Assembly (NCBI RefSeq): GCF_014762685.1
Contig: NZ_JABURM010000005.1
Coordinates: 1,612,001 to 1,676,000, forward strand
Origin: Gracilimonas sp.
GTDB taxonomy: Bacteria > Bacteroidota > Rhodothermia > Balneolales > Balneolaceae
Length of the DNA stretch: 64,000 nt
Direction: 5' to 3'
The notes under the pieces are model-generated. The model was not told the origin of the DNA. It saw only the letters and a program-made list of their open reading frames with translations, and searched no databases. Position numbers and translations under genes: made by a program. This document shows positions 1-9,594 of this stretch, one piece after another. Numbering within the stretch: the stretch's first letter is position 1; every line of letters starts with the position of its first letter.

Positions 1-585
1 CAGAAGGGCAACCTGTATTCTTGGCTGAAGGTCGGGAAGTTCGTTAATTACAAAGATTCCCCGGTTTGTTCTGGGTATGAGTCCGAAGTTAATTACATTT
101 TGATCAGCCAGGGTCAGTTTTTTCGTTGCTGCTTTAATCGGGTCAATATCCCCGATTAAATCAGCCACCGTTGTATCCGGAGTAGCCAGCTTCTCACCAT
201 AACGGAAAGAACGATGCAACCACTCAATGGGGGTTTCATCTCCTTTCTCTTCAATCAGTTCCTTCGCATATTTAGAAAGTGGATTCAGCGGATCATCATT
301 TATTTCGGAACCCTTTACAATGGGGATATATTCATCCATGAAATTGACCAAAAGACGAAGAATACGTGATTTGGCCTGCCCTCGTAACCCTAAAAGAATC
401 ATATCATGCTTAGACAGCAAGGCATGTTGAATTTGAGGCAATACTGTTTTGTCGTATCCTAAAATACCCGGGAAAAGCTCTTCTTTGGCCTCAATTTTTT
501 TTATCAGGTTTTTCCGTATCTCTTCTTTTACTGAAACCGATTCCCAACCACTTTTTTTAAGTTCGCCTAATGTACTCGCTTTCAT
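1..585 (-). CDS. MoxR/Mg-chelatase subunit I-like AAA+ ATPase (C-terminus cut by window edge)
   Basis: The first 195 codons of a longer gene run off the left edge without a stop. The start is the ATG whose product begins MKASTLGELKKSGW. Around residue 65 a Walker A-like P-loop reads GLRGQAKSR, and a Walker B-type region (GIFVINELPDL) lies near the cut end. This layout is typical of Bacteroidota ATPases annotated as magnesium chelatase subunit I or MoxR-like, which act with von Willebrand A domain partners. No chlorophyll or cobalamin gene is visible, so the substrate is unknown. It follows pabB on the same strand after about 65 bp. The family is fairly sure, the role is not. Confidence 0.75.
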   Translation of the reverse strand, partial: MKASTLGELKKSGWESVSVKEEIRKNLIKKIEAKEELFPGILGYDKTVLPQIQHALLSKHDMILLGLRGQAKSRILRLLVNFMDEYIPIVKGSEINDDPLNPLSKYAKELIEEKGDETPIEWLHRSFRYGEKLATPDTTVADLIGDIDPIKAATKKLTLADQNVINFGLIPRTNRGIFVINELPDLQPRIQVALL

Positions 586-650
586 TACTTCTCTTTTCTG
601 ATATAGTGTGATATTTCCCGTGTGTGTTTATAACCCTTATTCCAAAATCT

Positions 651-1937
651 TCATTCAGGCTTTTTTGCAATCTCAAGTATATTTGTAATTGCCCGGGCTT
701 TCAAAAGGGTTTCTTCCCATTCGGCGTTAGCGTCAGAGTCGCTCGTAATAGCTCCTCCCACAGGATTAACCAAATTATTTCCATCTATAATGGCCGTTCT
801 TATGATTACATTAAAATCAAAATCTCCCTCGGGTGATATATACCCCAAGGCTCCGGAATAAACCCCTCTCTTATAATTTTCATACTCATCTATAGCCTTC
901 ATCGCGGCAATTTTAGGAGCTCCGGTCATAGATCCCATTGGGAAACAAGCTTTGATGAGGTCGATACTTTCGGCACTCTTTTCAACCTCACATTCTACTG
1001 TTGAAACCATTTGATGTACTGTTTCAAAGCTTTGAATTTCGAACAGCTTTGAGACTTTTACACTCTTTTTTAGAGCAATCCGGCTCAAGTCATTTCTGAC
1101 CAAATCGACAATCATTAAATTTTCGGCCCGCTCTTTTTCCGAGTTTTTCAATCTTTCGATATCAAGTGAAGGATTTTGCCCCGGCAACCGTGCAGCTGTA
1201 CCTTTGATAGGCTGAGACCAAACTCTGCTTCCCTTTTTAGCTAAAAACCGCTCCGGTGATGCACAACATATTGCCAGCCCATCAACCTCTACATAACTTC
1301 CAAAGGGCACTCTGCCGGCTTCTTTCATTCTTTCATATAGATCCAGGGGATCCCCGTAAAAAGAAAATTGAAGCGGATGGGACAGGTTAATCTCATAGTA
1401 ATCACCTTCAAAAATATCCTTTTGAGCCATTTCTACCCGTTTCAGGTACTCAGTCTCCTCAATCCGGCTTTCGAGCTGAACGCTGAATTTATCAAACATT
1501 CTGATCTCTGACGGCTCTATCCCCTCGGGGAGTTCACCCTTTATTACTTGAATATTGTGTTGGGAGTCTATTTCCAGAAGCAATTCCGGTACCATAAAAA
1601 ACAAATCAGGAGCATCATTAAGAGCTTGATTTTCTGAGCTGACTTCCTCCACATAATTCTTCAAATCGTATCCTAAATATCCAAAAAGCCAATCCTCCGT
1701 TTTTGACCGAAATTTTTGAAGTGCATCCCATGGATTTCCCTTAGTAATACGTTCCTCACCATCCTCAATCACCCGGATCTCATTTCCATATGCCTTGATC
1801 CACGCCTTAGGCTGAGCAGCCAGGAAACTTTTGGTACTTGCCGGATGATTTTTCATCTGTGACTCAAGCAAAATTATCGCACCCTGCTCACGCAATCGAG
1901 TAATTAATTGTGATATGTAGTTCTGTTTTTTGGACAT
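651..1937 (-). CDS. pabB: aminodeoxychorismate synthase component I
   Basis: Chorismate-binding enzyme of 428 residues that makes 4-amino-4-deoxychorismate for folate. The catalytic domain fills the C-terminal two thirds: PIKGT at residues 243-247, ENLMIVDLVRNDL at 272-284, FPMGSMTGAPK at 332-342 and FNVIIRTA at 375-382. The lysine in PIKGT is the residue that separates PabB from anthranilate synthase TrpE, which has PIAGT. No glutamine amidotransferase (pabA) or lyase (pabC) gene is adjacent. It is divergent from pyrD, leaving 67 bp for both promoters. The start is an ATG directly before SKKQNYI. Confidence 0.9.
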   Translation of the reverse strand: MSKKQNYISQLITRLREQGAIILLESQMKNHPASTKSFLAAQPKAWIKAYGNEIRVIEDGEERITKGNPWDALQKFRSKTEDWLFGYLGYDLKNYVEEVSSENQALNDAPDLFFMVPELLLEIDSQHNIQVIKGELPEGIEPSEIRMFDKFSVQLESRIEETEYLKRVEMAQKDIFEGDYYEINLSHPLQFSFYGDPLDLYERMKEAGRVPFGSYVEVDGLAICCASPERFLAKKGSRVWSQPIKGTAARLPGQNPSLDIERLKNSEKERAENLMIVDLVRNDLSRIALKKSVKVSKLFEIQSFETVHQMVSTVECEVEKSAESIDLIKACFPMGSMTGAPKIAAMKAIDEYENYKRGVYSGALGYISPEGDFDFNVIIRTAIIDGNNLVNPVGGAITSDSDANAEWEETLLKARAITNILEIAKKPE

Positions 1938-2004
1938 AAATACAGGCGATCGAGTATAAGGCTTCTTTCACTCTTTTTGAACGTTTTTTCGTATCATTGT
2001 CACA

Positions 2005-3042
2005 ATGATATATAAGAAACTGATAAAACCATTATTATTTAGAAAAGAGGCTGAAGTAGCGCACGAGCTTGGACTTAAAATTGCGTCTAAAACACATCGT
2101 TCAACTTTCCTTCAAGCATTAGCCTCCATCGCCTATAATTCTAATGATACAGGTCTGGAACAGGAGTTGTTTGGCTGCATATTCCCAAATCCTATTGGCC
2201 TCGCAGCCGGTTTTGATAAAAACGGAACTACCCCGTTAGCGATGAAAGCCTTGGGTTTTGGTTTTGTGGAGATCGGAAGTATAACAGCCAGGCCATCACC
2301 CGGAAATCCTAAACCACGGGCTTTTCGAATTCCGGAAGATCATTCCCTTATAAACCGAATGGGGCTGAATAATGAGGGCGCAGATGTTATTACAGAGCGT
2401 CTTTCCAACTTGAATTTAGATATCCCTTTGGGAGTCAATATTGCAAAAACAAATGATACTTCCATTGAAGGAGATGCAGCCCTTCAAGACTATTTATACA
2501 GCTACGAAAAAGCACAGGCCGTTGCTGATTATATCACCATCAATATATCGTGCCCAAACACCGGCGAAGGGAAAACCTTTGAAGATCCCCAAGCCTTGCG
2601 AGACCTTTTAGCTGTTCTTCAACCAGCGAAAAAAGGCCGCAAACCATCGCTTGTTAAGTTTACTGTTGATATTGAAAAACCGGATTTAGAAAAACTCATC
2701 CGAATTTGTGAAGAATTCGAAGTAGCAGGTTATGTTGCTACAAATACCTCTTCTGACCGGCAAGGTCTGAAAACAGATTCTTCAACCTTAAACCGGATTG
2801 GCAATGGCGGATTAAGCGGACGTGCTATTCAAGAAAGAAGTACCCGGGTTGTAAAATGGATTCATGAAATCACCGGCGGGGAAAAACCCATTATAGGGGT
2901 AGGAGGAATCGACAGTCCCGAGGCTGCATTAGCTAAAATTGAAGCCGGAGCAGATCTACTTCAAATTTATACCGGGCTTATTTACGAGGGACCGGGATTA
3001 ATCTCCAAAATTAAAAAAGCGCTTGTCAGTGAAAACAACTAA
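2005..3042 (+). CDS. pyrD: dihydroorotate dehydrogenase, class 2-like
   Basis: FMN enzyme of pyrimidine synthesis oxidising dihydroorotate to orotate, 345 residues. The N-terminal helical extension (IYKKLIKPLLFRKEAEVAHE) is the membrane and quinone-binding part that defines class 2. FMN-site motifs follow: GLAAGFDKNG at 65-74, NRMGLNN at 117-123 and GVGGI near 298-302. The catalytic-base segment reads NISCPNT (180-186), so a cysteine stands where the well-studied class 2 enzymes have serine and class 1 enzymes have cysteine. The gene ends inside the stop region of the convergent TPR gene with a 4-bp overlap. Confidence 0.93.
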   Translation: MIYKKLIKPLLFRKEAEVAHELGLKIASKTHRSTFLQALASIAYNSNDTGLEQELFGCIFPNPIGLAAGFDKNGTTPLAMKALGFGFVEIGSITARPSPGNPKPRAFRIPEDHSLINRMGLNNEGADVITERLSNLNLDIPLGVNIAKTNDTSIEGDAALQDYLYSYEKAQAVADYITINISCPNTGEGKTFEDPQALRDLLAVLQPAKKGRKPSLVKFTVDIEKPDLEKLIRICEEFEVAGYVATNTSSDRQGLKTDSSTLNRIGNGGLSGRAIQERSTRVVKWIHEITGGEKPIIGVGGIDSPEAALAKIEAGADLLQIYTGLIYEGPGLISKIKKALVSENN

Positions 3043-5747
3043 TTCGTTATTGGAAAAGTGAAATCACATTCCAATGAGACTGCTTGCCCTTGATATAACA
3101 CCGGCTCAAAGCTCAACGATTGCGAAATATACTGTTCGAAAGCCGCCTTAAATTCTTCAGACAGGTTTTCAGTTTGTAAGCTATACTCTTCCACTATTCC
3201 CCGCCGATTTACTTTAAAATGATATGTGACTTCCTGAATATCTGCAGCATCAACTTTCTCCCAATTTTCCATAAACCGCTGAACGCCACCACGGATGCTA
3301 AGTTCCTTGCCTATATCATTGCAATTAAGGTAGTCACTGCTAGTTTCATCATTAATTGTTTCGAACTGGTCTATACTTCCTTCCATTCCTTTGGGTGCTT
3401 CAAGCTCTTTTGTTAAACGCTCAACTTTTGGAGCTAAGTCTGAGTTTGGAAACATCACCAAAAACGTATCTGCTACGGCTCTCGCGCTGTCCCAACTTGT
3501 TCCCTTATAGGGAAACACCATACTGAAATCAGGCTGTTGCAAGGTAGAATCTATCAAGGAACGATATTTCAACCTCCGTTCTTCCGACAGTGAAGCATCC
3601 TGTAATAATGCTCTTGCTGAGTCTTTTTGGGCTTCAAAATGAGCATAAGTTTTTTCCCAGCTTTGATTCAGATTTACCCACGCCTCAATTCTTGACTCGT
3701 ACAATGAATCTTTTTTTCCTGCTTCCATATAGGCTTGAATAGCTTCAAACTGTGCCATTGGAGCAATTTCATGAGTACTATAGCTATATGAGAAATTTTT
3801 CAATCGGTTAGCTTTTGATTGGGTATCCAAACTATCCTGCTGTAAAATATGACGGTATAATTGAACTAAATCCACCTCCTGAAGGTCTGCCTCATGATCT
3901 AAAGGGATATCAAATTGGTCTGCCACTCTTCGGGCATACTGACTATTCGGGCATTCATCAATTAACTGAATTGCATAATCTTTTGCTTTTTCTTCATTCT
4001 CTTGCCCGGTATAAAGTTCTGAGAGCGAATACAAGGAAACCATACTAATATTCCTGTCAGAAGGTCCTGCTATTGCTTTTTGAAAATAATAAGCTGCGCT
4101 GTCCGGCATATTTAAAGATAGGAAAAACAAATTGCCCAGTTCATAATTAAGCATTGAAATACGTTTACGGACTGAATCTTGTTCTTCCGGAGCAAAAGGG
4201 ACACGACTTAAGTCAATTTCAATATTCGATAATACTGTCTCATTGGTAAAAAGGTCGGCTTCTTCAACCTCATCAGTATATGTGGCAGCCTGAATCATAC
4301 TACGTACCCGCCAATTATCCGCCAAAGGCCGGTTTCCCCACATCGCATAAAATTGTTGTCTCATATTTTCCTGCATCAGTCGATTATTGGCATTTAAGAA
4401 CCCATTCGATGTCATCATTTCTTCGGAACCACCGGTCCGGTTCACTCTTGTAATCAACCGTTTTTGCTGTTCTTGCTCCCTTGCAGCTTCTAATTCGCGG
4501 ATCTTTTTTATCCTGAGTTCTACCAGTACCGAATCCAACTGATCCTGAGACAGTTGTCCCAGTCTTAGTAAACTGTCCTGAAGAGCCATATCAGATTTAA
4601 TTCGGGCATAGTTTCCAAAAGATTCAGCCAGCTGTTGAGCTTGAAAGCCGTCCGGCAATCTTTCGGCTGATACATTTTTCTGGGCTGCAGAATCGTAATA
4701 AGCAGCAGCGCGGGCAAAATCATCATACTCATACCTGTAAATTTCAGCCAACCCGTTATAAGCTCTCGCGGCTATTTCTTCCGAAAGCTGATTCGTATCC
4801 CTGCGCAGCACATCATTGTACTGTTTCTCCGCTTGCGGGTAATTGCCACGTTCGTGTTCAGTGCGAGCCAATTCAAAATCGAGTTCAGCTTTAAACTCAA
4901 GGTTTTTGTCGTCCCGGGTCATGATATTAAGTATACTGAATGCCAAGTCGTTGCGCCCCAATTTACGGGCAACTTCTGCCCTTTTACGCTGAGCAAGATA
5001 ATGCACGCTATAATCCACAAAATGATCACTCACGCTCGTAAATGCTTCATAAGCTGCATGAAGAACTCCCATCTCTTCATATACCTGACCAAGTAAAAAA
5101 TAGCCGCGCGCCCTATAATCTTTGTGTGGCAAATGCGGCAATGCCTCAGATAAATGAAATGCTGCCTGTTGCCAATTTTCCATTTCCACATGATGCTGAG
5201 CTAAAAGTGCTTTAGCCTCTGCTTGTTGTTTCTCATCCCATTCGTCTTCAAAGGCCGTCAATTGCTCGGAGAGGAAGGCAATGCCCTCATTATGAAGCTT
5301 CATGTCCAATAACACCCTGGCTTGCCACAGGATGGATTTTTGCCGCATCAACGGATCTTCCGAGTTGATATAAAGCTCTTTAAACTTTTGATCTGCTGAA
5401 AAAAAATCCTGCCGGTAATAATAGGATTTTCCAATAAGGAAAATCGCATCATCAACCCACTTGGTATCCCTGTGCCGCCGCAAAATATCAGCCGCTTTTT
5501 GAATAGCTTTATCAAAGTCCTGGGCTCCGGCATTTACCGGGGACGGATGTATACGAATGGGCTGAAGCGGATTATAATCCCGGTTTTGAGCCATGTTTTT
5601 TTTGAGCCCGGCCTCAAAGCTTTTTTCTGCGTTGTAAAAGGTATTGTAGTAAGCGTTAAAATTCTTCCAGTTTGATGACAGGGTTGTCTTACATCCTGTC
5701 GTCAAAATTAAAACCGAAATCCATAGAATAACTTTTCGCATACTCAT
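3039..5747 (-). CDS. TPR-repeat lipoprotein, PorW/SprE-like
   Basis: 902-residue protein with a lipoprotein signal (ILTTGC, cysteine near residue 19) followed by NAYYNTFYNAEKSFEAG, a segment resembling the start of SprE/PorW proteins of gliding motility and type IX secretion. Tetratricopeptide-like helical repeats fill most of the chain, with coiled, Glu/Gln-rich stretches in the middle. The last about 90 residues look like a TonB-C-like fold (VTYHFKVNRRGIVEEY to the end). Length is close to SprE. No other type IX secretion gene lies in the window, so this assignment rests on sequence resemblance alone. It is 24 bp downstream of pyk on the same strand. An alternative start lies two codons downstream. 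Confidence 0.65.
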   Translation of the reverse strand: MSMRKVILWISVLILTTGCKTTLSSNWKNFNAYYNTFYNAEKSFEAGLKKNMAQNRDYNPLQPIRIHPSPVNAGAQDFDKAIQKAADILRRHRDTKWVDDAIFLIGKSYYYRQDFFSADQKFKELYINSEDPLMRQKSILWQARVLLDMKLHNEGIAFLSEQLTAFEDEWDEKQQAEAKALLAQHHVEMENWQQAAFHLSEALPHLPHKDYRARGYFLLGQVYEEMGVLHAAYEAFTSVSDHFVDYSVHYLAQRKRAEVARKLGRNDLAFSILNIMTRDDKNLEFKAELDFELARTEHERGNYPQAEKQYNDVLRRDTNQLSEEIAARAYNGLAEIYRYEYDDFARAAAYYDSAAQKNVSAERLPDGFQAQQLAESFGNYARIKSDMALQDSLLRLGQLSQDQLDSVLVELRIKKIRELEAAREQEQQKRLITRVNRTGGSEEMMTSNGFLNANNRLMQENMRQQFYAMWGNRPLADNWRVRSMIQAATYTDEVEEADLFTNETVLSNIEIDLSRVPFAPEEQDSVRKRISMLNYELGNLFFLSLNMPDSAAYYFQKAIAGPSDRNISMVSLYSLSELYTGQENEEKAKDYAIQLIDECPNSQYARRVADQFDIPLDHEADLQEVDLVQLYRHILQQDSLDTQSKANRLKNFSYSYSTHEIAPMAQFEAIQAYMEAGKKDSLYESRIEAWVNLNQSWEKTYAHFEAQKDSARALLQDASLSEERRLKYRSLIDSTLQQPDFSMVFPYKGTSWDSARAVADTFLVMFPNSDLAPKVERLTKELEAPKGMEGSIDQFETINDETSSDYLNCNDIGKELSIRGGVQRFMENWEKVDAADIQEVTYHFKVNRRGIVEEYSLQTENLSEEFKAAFEQYISQSLSFEPVLYQGQAVSLECDFTFPITN

Positions 5748-5771
5748 ATGGTTATGCTTTAGGGAAATTCC

Positions 5772-7205
5772 TTATTCAATCGTACTAACTTTTATCATGT
5801 TAGTACGTCCGCGTTTGGCAATAGGCATTCCGGTAGCTACAATAATCCGGTCTCCATTCTTAACCATGCCGTTATCTTTCAAATAATCTTCCATAATTTT
5901 AACGCTTTGGTCGGTATCAAAAAGTTCATCCAAACGTACGGAGTATACCCCCCAGATAAGATTTAACTGTCGGCGCACTTTTTGATTTTCCGTAAATGCT
6001 ACAATCGGCACCTGCGGCCGGAATTTTGCAATTCTTCGAGCCGTATTTCCGGAATGGGTAATGGTGCTGATTGCTTTAGCTTCAACATTATCAGCAATGG
6101 TAACACAAGAATACGCCAGTGATTCAATAACCTGCTTTTCTTTCCATTCCGGTTTACGGTAACCAAGGCTGTTATACAGTTGCGGCCGGTTATCCTCAAT
6201 AGACCGGCAGATCCTGTCCATCACGTTAACGGCTTCCATCGGATAGGCGCCTGCGGCTGTTTCACCTGAAAGCATAACAGCATCGGTGCCATCCAGTACT
6301 GCATTGGCTACATCAGAGCTTTCAGCACGAGTTGGACGGGGATTGGTAATCATCGAATCCAGCATCTGAGTTGCTGTAATTACCGGCTTACCTGCCATTC
6401 GGCACTTTTCTATGATCATTTTTTGCACAACCGGAACCTGTTCGGTGGGTATTTCAATTCCCAAGTCTCCCCTTGCAACCATAATTCCATCCGCTTCTTC
6501 GATGATTTCATCAATCACCTCCAGCGCTTCAGGTTTTTCGATTTTGGCGATAATAGCAGCCTGACTGCCCGCCGCACGTACCCTGGAGATGATATCCCGA
6601 ACATCTTTCGCCGTACGAACAAATGAAAGAGCTATTAAATCAACATCCTGCTTAATGCCAAATTCAAGGTCTTTGATATCTTTCTCGGTTAGAGAGGGAA
6701 TGGAAATACGGACATTCGGAAGGTTTACCCCTTTTCTTGATTTTAGCATACCGCCAACCACCACTTTAGCCTGCAAAGAATCCGGATATTTCTCGGTAAC
6801 TTTAAATTCAAGCAAACCGTCATCCAATAAAATTGAGTTGCCCGGCTCTGCTTCATGAATCAGGCTTTTATAATCTATGGGAATTATTTTGTCAGTTCCT
6901 TCCACATCTTCAGCAGTAATTTTGATCGTTGAACCGGTTTCCAATTCCTGCCCACCATCCTTCATTTGGCCCACTCTTATTTTAGGGCCTTGCAAATCCA
7001 TCAATACCGGGATACTGTACTTATATTTTTTTGCTGCTTTTCGAATATTCTTGATAACCTGAGCATGGTCTGAATGTGTGCCATGAGAGAAATTGACCCT
7101 CGCAACGTTCATTCCGTGTAAAAGCAGGTCTTCAATCTTTTCCTGAGTATTACAGCTTGGACCTATGGTACAAACAATTTTTGTTCGTCTCCTTGCAGAA
7201 ATCAT
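5772..7205 (-). CDS. pyk: pyruvate kinase
   Basis: Glycolytic enzyme converting phosphoenolpyruvate and ADP to pyruvate and ATP; 477 residues, the usual length for the short bacterial form. The (beta/alpha)8 barrel carries NFSHG at 38-42, MDLQGPKIR at 69-77, KIEKPE at 221-226 with the catalytic lysine, MVARGDLGIEIP at 242-253 and TATQMLDSM at 277-285. The B domain lies at about 78-170 and the C-terminal allosteric domain follows. There is no extra C-terminal PEP-utiliser domain. It is divergent from the first GWxTD gene across 105 bp and may be co-transcribed with the TPR lipoprotein. Confidence 0.96.
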   Translation of the reverse strand: MISARRRTKIVCTIGPSCNTQEKIEDLLLHGMNVARVNFSHGTHSDHAQVIKNIRKAAKKYKYSIPVLMDLQGPKIRVGQMKDGGQELETGSTIKITAEDVEGTDKIIPIDYKSLIHEAEPGNSILLDDGLLEFKVTEKYPDSLQAKVVVGGMLKSRKGVNLPNVRISIPSLTEKDIKDLEFGIKQDVDLIALSFVRTAKDVRDIISRVRAAGSQAAIIAKIEKPEALEVIDEIIEEADGIMVARGDLGIEIPTEQVPVVQKMIIEKCRMAGKPVITATQMLDSMITNPRPTRAESSDVANAVLDGTDAVMLSGETAAGAYPMEAVNVMDRICRSIEDNRPQLYNSLGYRKPEWKEKQVIESLAYSCVTIADNVEAKAISTITHSGNTARRIAKFRPQVPIVAFTENQKVRRQLNLIWGVYSVRLDELFDTDQSVKIMEDYLKDNGMVKNGDRIIVATGMPIAKRGRTNMIKVSTIE

Positions 7206-7310
7206 AAAGAGTGGTTATTTAAGTAAGTGAGTACAATTTAATGATTAACTAAAGATAGGTTAAATGTTGCAATCATTGTGAATTGATTTTACAAAAAATG
7301 AGGTCACATT

Positions 7311-8738
7311 ATGAGGATCTTTAAAGTTCAAATTCCAGCCATTTTAATTGCCTCAGGTTTTTCACTGATCTTGACAGCCTGTTCAAATACTTATGTGGAA
7401 GACATCAAGAGAGGTTCTACATATGATTATCAACCCGGATTACCTGAGCTTTGGTTTGAACCATCAGGGACCATCACATCAGAGGGACAACCAAAGATGA
7501 AAATAGCCGGTGCAATTCCTAAAAACAGCCTTATTTATAAGAAAGTAGATGGAATACTTACCGCTTCTATCAGTATAAATATCGAAGTTATCAATACTAC
7601 AACCAACGAAACGTTTTCAGATTCATTCGCTTCTGATATTTTGCAAGGCGAAGTGAATAACTCGTTAAATGAAGAGCTTTATAACTTCTACAAAGAATAT
7701 AATGTGAAAGGCGGATATTTTGATGTGATTGTTTCCGTTATGGATCAGGCTACCGGAAAACTAACCGTAAGGCAGGCGAAAGCTCATATTCCAATATTGG
7801 AAGATGGAGTGAGGAATATCACCAGCATCCGTTTGCTGGCTAAACAGGATCAAACTTCAGGTAATTTTGTACCTGTTCCAACCTATGATGTAAACCAAAC
7901 AGCAGATAGTCTGAAATTTGAATTTCAGGTCGCAAATACTTCTGAAGATCGATCTCCCCTTATATTTAATGCCAGGCTTATCAAGTTCAAAGCTGATACA
8001 AGTATTGCAGCACCGATGACCTATACCAATCGCTCAGCATCCAGTATTGAATATAAGGGTATTGACCTGAGAGATTATGAGGTAATTCAAAGTACACAGC
8101 GACAGTTATCACAGCCGGGCAATGTTACTGTAGAATTTGTATTTAATAATCTGCCTAAAGGAAATTATCGATTTGAAGTTGGGCAGAACCTCGAAGAAAG
8201 AAGCAAACTTTATAAAGCCCGCGATTTTTCTATCAAAGGAGATAATTACCCTTTGGTGCAATCTCCAAGGGAATTAGCCGAACCCCTGATTTACATCATG
8301 GAGCCACAAGAGTATGAACAACTGATGCGGATAAATTCAAATGATTCACTAAAAGCAACGGTTGACCGATTCTGGCTGACCAACATTCAAAATTCATCTT
8401 TAGCAAGAAGCGTCATTTCCTTATACTACCACAGGGTTGAAGAAGCAAACAAACTGTTTTCAAATTTTAAGGAAGGCTGGAAAACCGATATGGGTATGGT
8501 TTACATTTTGTTTGGCCCCCCCTTTTATCAAACTAAGAGTTTGAATGAAATCAGGTGGGCATATTCATATGACCTGAACGTACCCGAATACAATTTTATA
8601 TTTAGGCGTAATAAATCCAGATCAGATGTGTACCCCTTTGAACACTACGTTCTACAAAGAGATAACGTCTATTTTCAACTTGAGTACAGAGTAAGGCAAT
8701 TGTGGCTTTCAGGAGGAATTTTAACAGCTACCTTGTAA
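7311..8738 (+). CDS. GWxTD-domain lipoprotein 1
   Basis: 475-residue lipoprotein, one of four paralogues here. The signal peptide ends in LTAC, followed by SNTY, a Cys-Ser-[Asn/Asp]-[Ser/Thr]-Tyr start shared by all four. Next come a conserved RG...YDY-PG-PEL segment, a beta-rich middle of about 300 residues and the C-terminal GWxTD domain. That domain contains RFWLTNIQNSS, YYHRVEEANKLFSNFKEGWKTD (GWKTD near 389) and VYILFGPP. The GWxTD family is common in Bacteroidota and has no established biochemical function. GAGGT lies 6 bp before the ATG, an acceptable ribosome-binding site. It converges on a SusD/SusC pair. Confidence 0.9.
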   Translation: MRIFKVQIPAILIASGFSLILTACSNTYVEDIKRGSTYDYQPGLPELWFEPSGTITSEGQPKMKIAGAIPKNSLIYKKVDGILTASISINIEVINTTTNETFSDSFASDILQGEVNNSLNEELYNFYKEYNVKGGYFDVIVSVMDQATGKLTVRQAKAHIPILEDGVRNITSIRLLAKQDQTSGNFVPVPTYDVNQTADSLKFEFQVANTSEDRSPLIFNARLIKFKADTSIAAPMTYTNRSASSIEYKGIDLRDYEVIQSTQRQLSQPGNVTVEFVFNNLPKGNYRFEVGQNLEERSKLYKARDFSIKGDNYPLVQSPRELAEPLIYIMEPQEYEQLMRINSNDSLKATVDRFWLTNIQNSSLARSVISLYYHRVEEANKLFSNFKEGWKTDMGMVYILFGPPFYQTKSLNEIRWAYSYDLNVPEYNFIFRRNKSRSDVYPFEHYVLQRDNVYFQLEYRVRQLWLSGGILTATL

Positions 8739-8820
8739 TTGCTTTTGAATCAAATTTATGCAGGCTCCTATAGGGCCTTTGTGGAGTAAACTGTCCTCAT
8801 ATTATCTAAAATGTACAGGG

Positions 8821-8964
8821 GCATTGAAGGGTACCCCCGAAGAATCTTGCCTTTTAAGTGCAATCAATCCGTTCTTTAACATACCATGCTACTGCTAACA
8901 TATCACGCAGTGTAAACTCCGAGGCTTCACTAAAGGCAAGGTTCATCGCTCCGCTCTGAATGAC
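8821..8964. repeat. 145-bp direct repeat, left copy
   Basis: This copy matches 9307-9453 along its whole length with scattered substitutions. Shared blocks include GAAGAATCTTGCCT, AAGTGCAATCAATCCGTTCT, GAGGCTTCACTAAAGGCAAG and GCTCCGCTCTGAATGACT. The two ends of each copy are imperfect inverted repeats (GAAGAATCTTGCCT against AGGCAAGGTTCAT), as in a MITE or REP-type palindrome. It ends exactly at the stop codon of the GIY-YIG gene. Confidence 0.9.
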
Positions 8965-9287
8965 TAATTTGGAAGAGTTTTATTTGGTGGCCATTCTCCA
9001 AGAATATTTTTATTAAGAGAATTCCATTTAAAATTTCTATTTGTAATCAAATCCTCTTTCCATTTTCTACTCTTGCCTTTAATTCTCTTTTCAGCTTGAA
9101 TAGCCTCATTCATTGTAGGAAAAGCTTCATACCAAACAAGAAGATAACAATGATACTTTCCAGCAAATGAATTTGAAGAACCACGGCTAAGGTAATGCTC
9201 TACAATTCTTCTTCTGAGATCATTTGTTACACCTGTGTATAACGTCGTCTTTTTAGGATTTGTCACTATGTATGCGTAAGCCTGCAT
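8964..9287 (-). CDS. small GIY-YIG nuclease-domain protein
   Basis: 107-residue stand-alone GIY-YIG protein. The motif appears as AYIVTNPKKTTLYTGVTNDLRRRI at about residues 5-28, with His and Tyr in the next helix and AEKRIKGKSRKWK containing the conserved Glu/Lys region at about 65-77. These single-domain proteins resemble the UvrC and homing-endonuclease N-terminal nuclease fold; their function is mostly unknown. The gene sits between two 145-bp direct repeats, its stop codon touching the left one and its start 19 bp from the right one. That layout suggests a cassette, though mobility is not shown. It lies antisense just downstream of GWxTD lipoprotein 1. Confidence 0.88.
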   Translation of the reverse strand: MQAYAYIVTNPKKTTLYTGVTNDLRRRIVEHYLSRGSSNSFAGKYHCYLLVWYEAFPTMNEAIQAEKRIKGKSRKWKEDLITNRNFKWNSLNKNILGEWPPNKTLPN

Positions 9288-9306
9288 AACTTAACATAAT
9301 AAATTA

Positions 9307-9453
9307 GTCATTCTGAGGGTACCCCTGAAGAATCTTGCCTATTAAGTGCAATCAATCCGTTCTTTATAAATACCGTGCTACCGCTAACATTCCATGCAGT
9401 ACAAAACCCGAGGCTTCACTAAAGGCAAGGTTCATTGCTCCGCTCTGAATGAC
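9307..9453. repeat. 145-bp direct repeat, right copy
   Basis: Second copy of the repeat that flanks the GIY-YIG gene, in the same orientation as the left copy. It starts GTCATTCTGAGGGTACC and ends CCGCTCTGAATGAC; these ends are imperfectly inverted relative to each other. With the terminator at 9540-9567 it accounts for most of the gap between the GIY-YIG gene and the first SusD gene. Confidence 0.9.
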
Positions 9454-9539
9454 TGTCAGCAGTTGTATCTATAAATTACAGAAAAACGAAAAAGCGAAGC
9501 TGTGTATAACATTCATAACCCTGAATACGCAGCAATAAA

Positions 9540-9567
9540 AAAGCCGCTCTGAAAACAGAACGGCTTT
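9540..9567 (-). terminator. Rho-independent terminator of SusC1-SusD1 operon
   Basis: AAAGCCG and TCTG pair with CAGA and CGGCTTT across an AAAA loop with one mismatch. Read on the minus strand the stem is followed by a run of Ts. It lies 27 bp after the SusD1 stop. Confidence 0.8.
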
Positions 9568-9594
9568 AAAAATTTACTTCAGTATGTTACTGAA

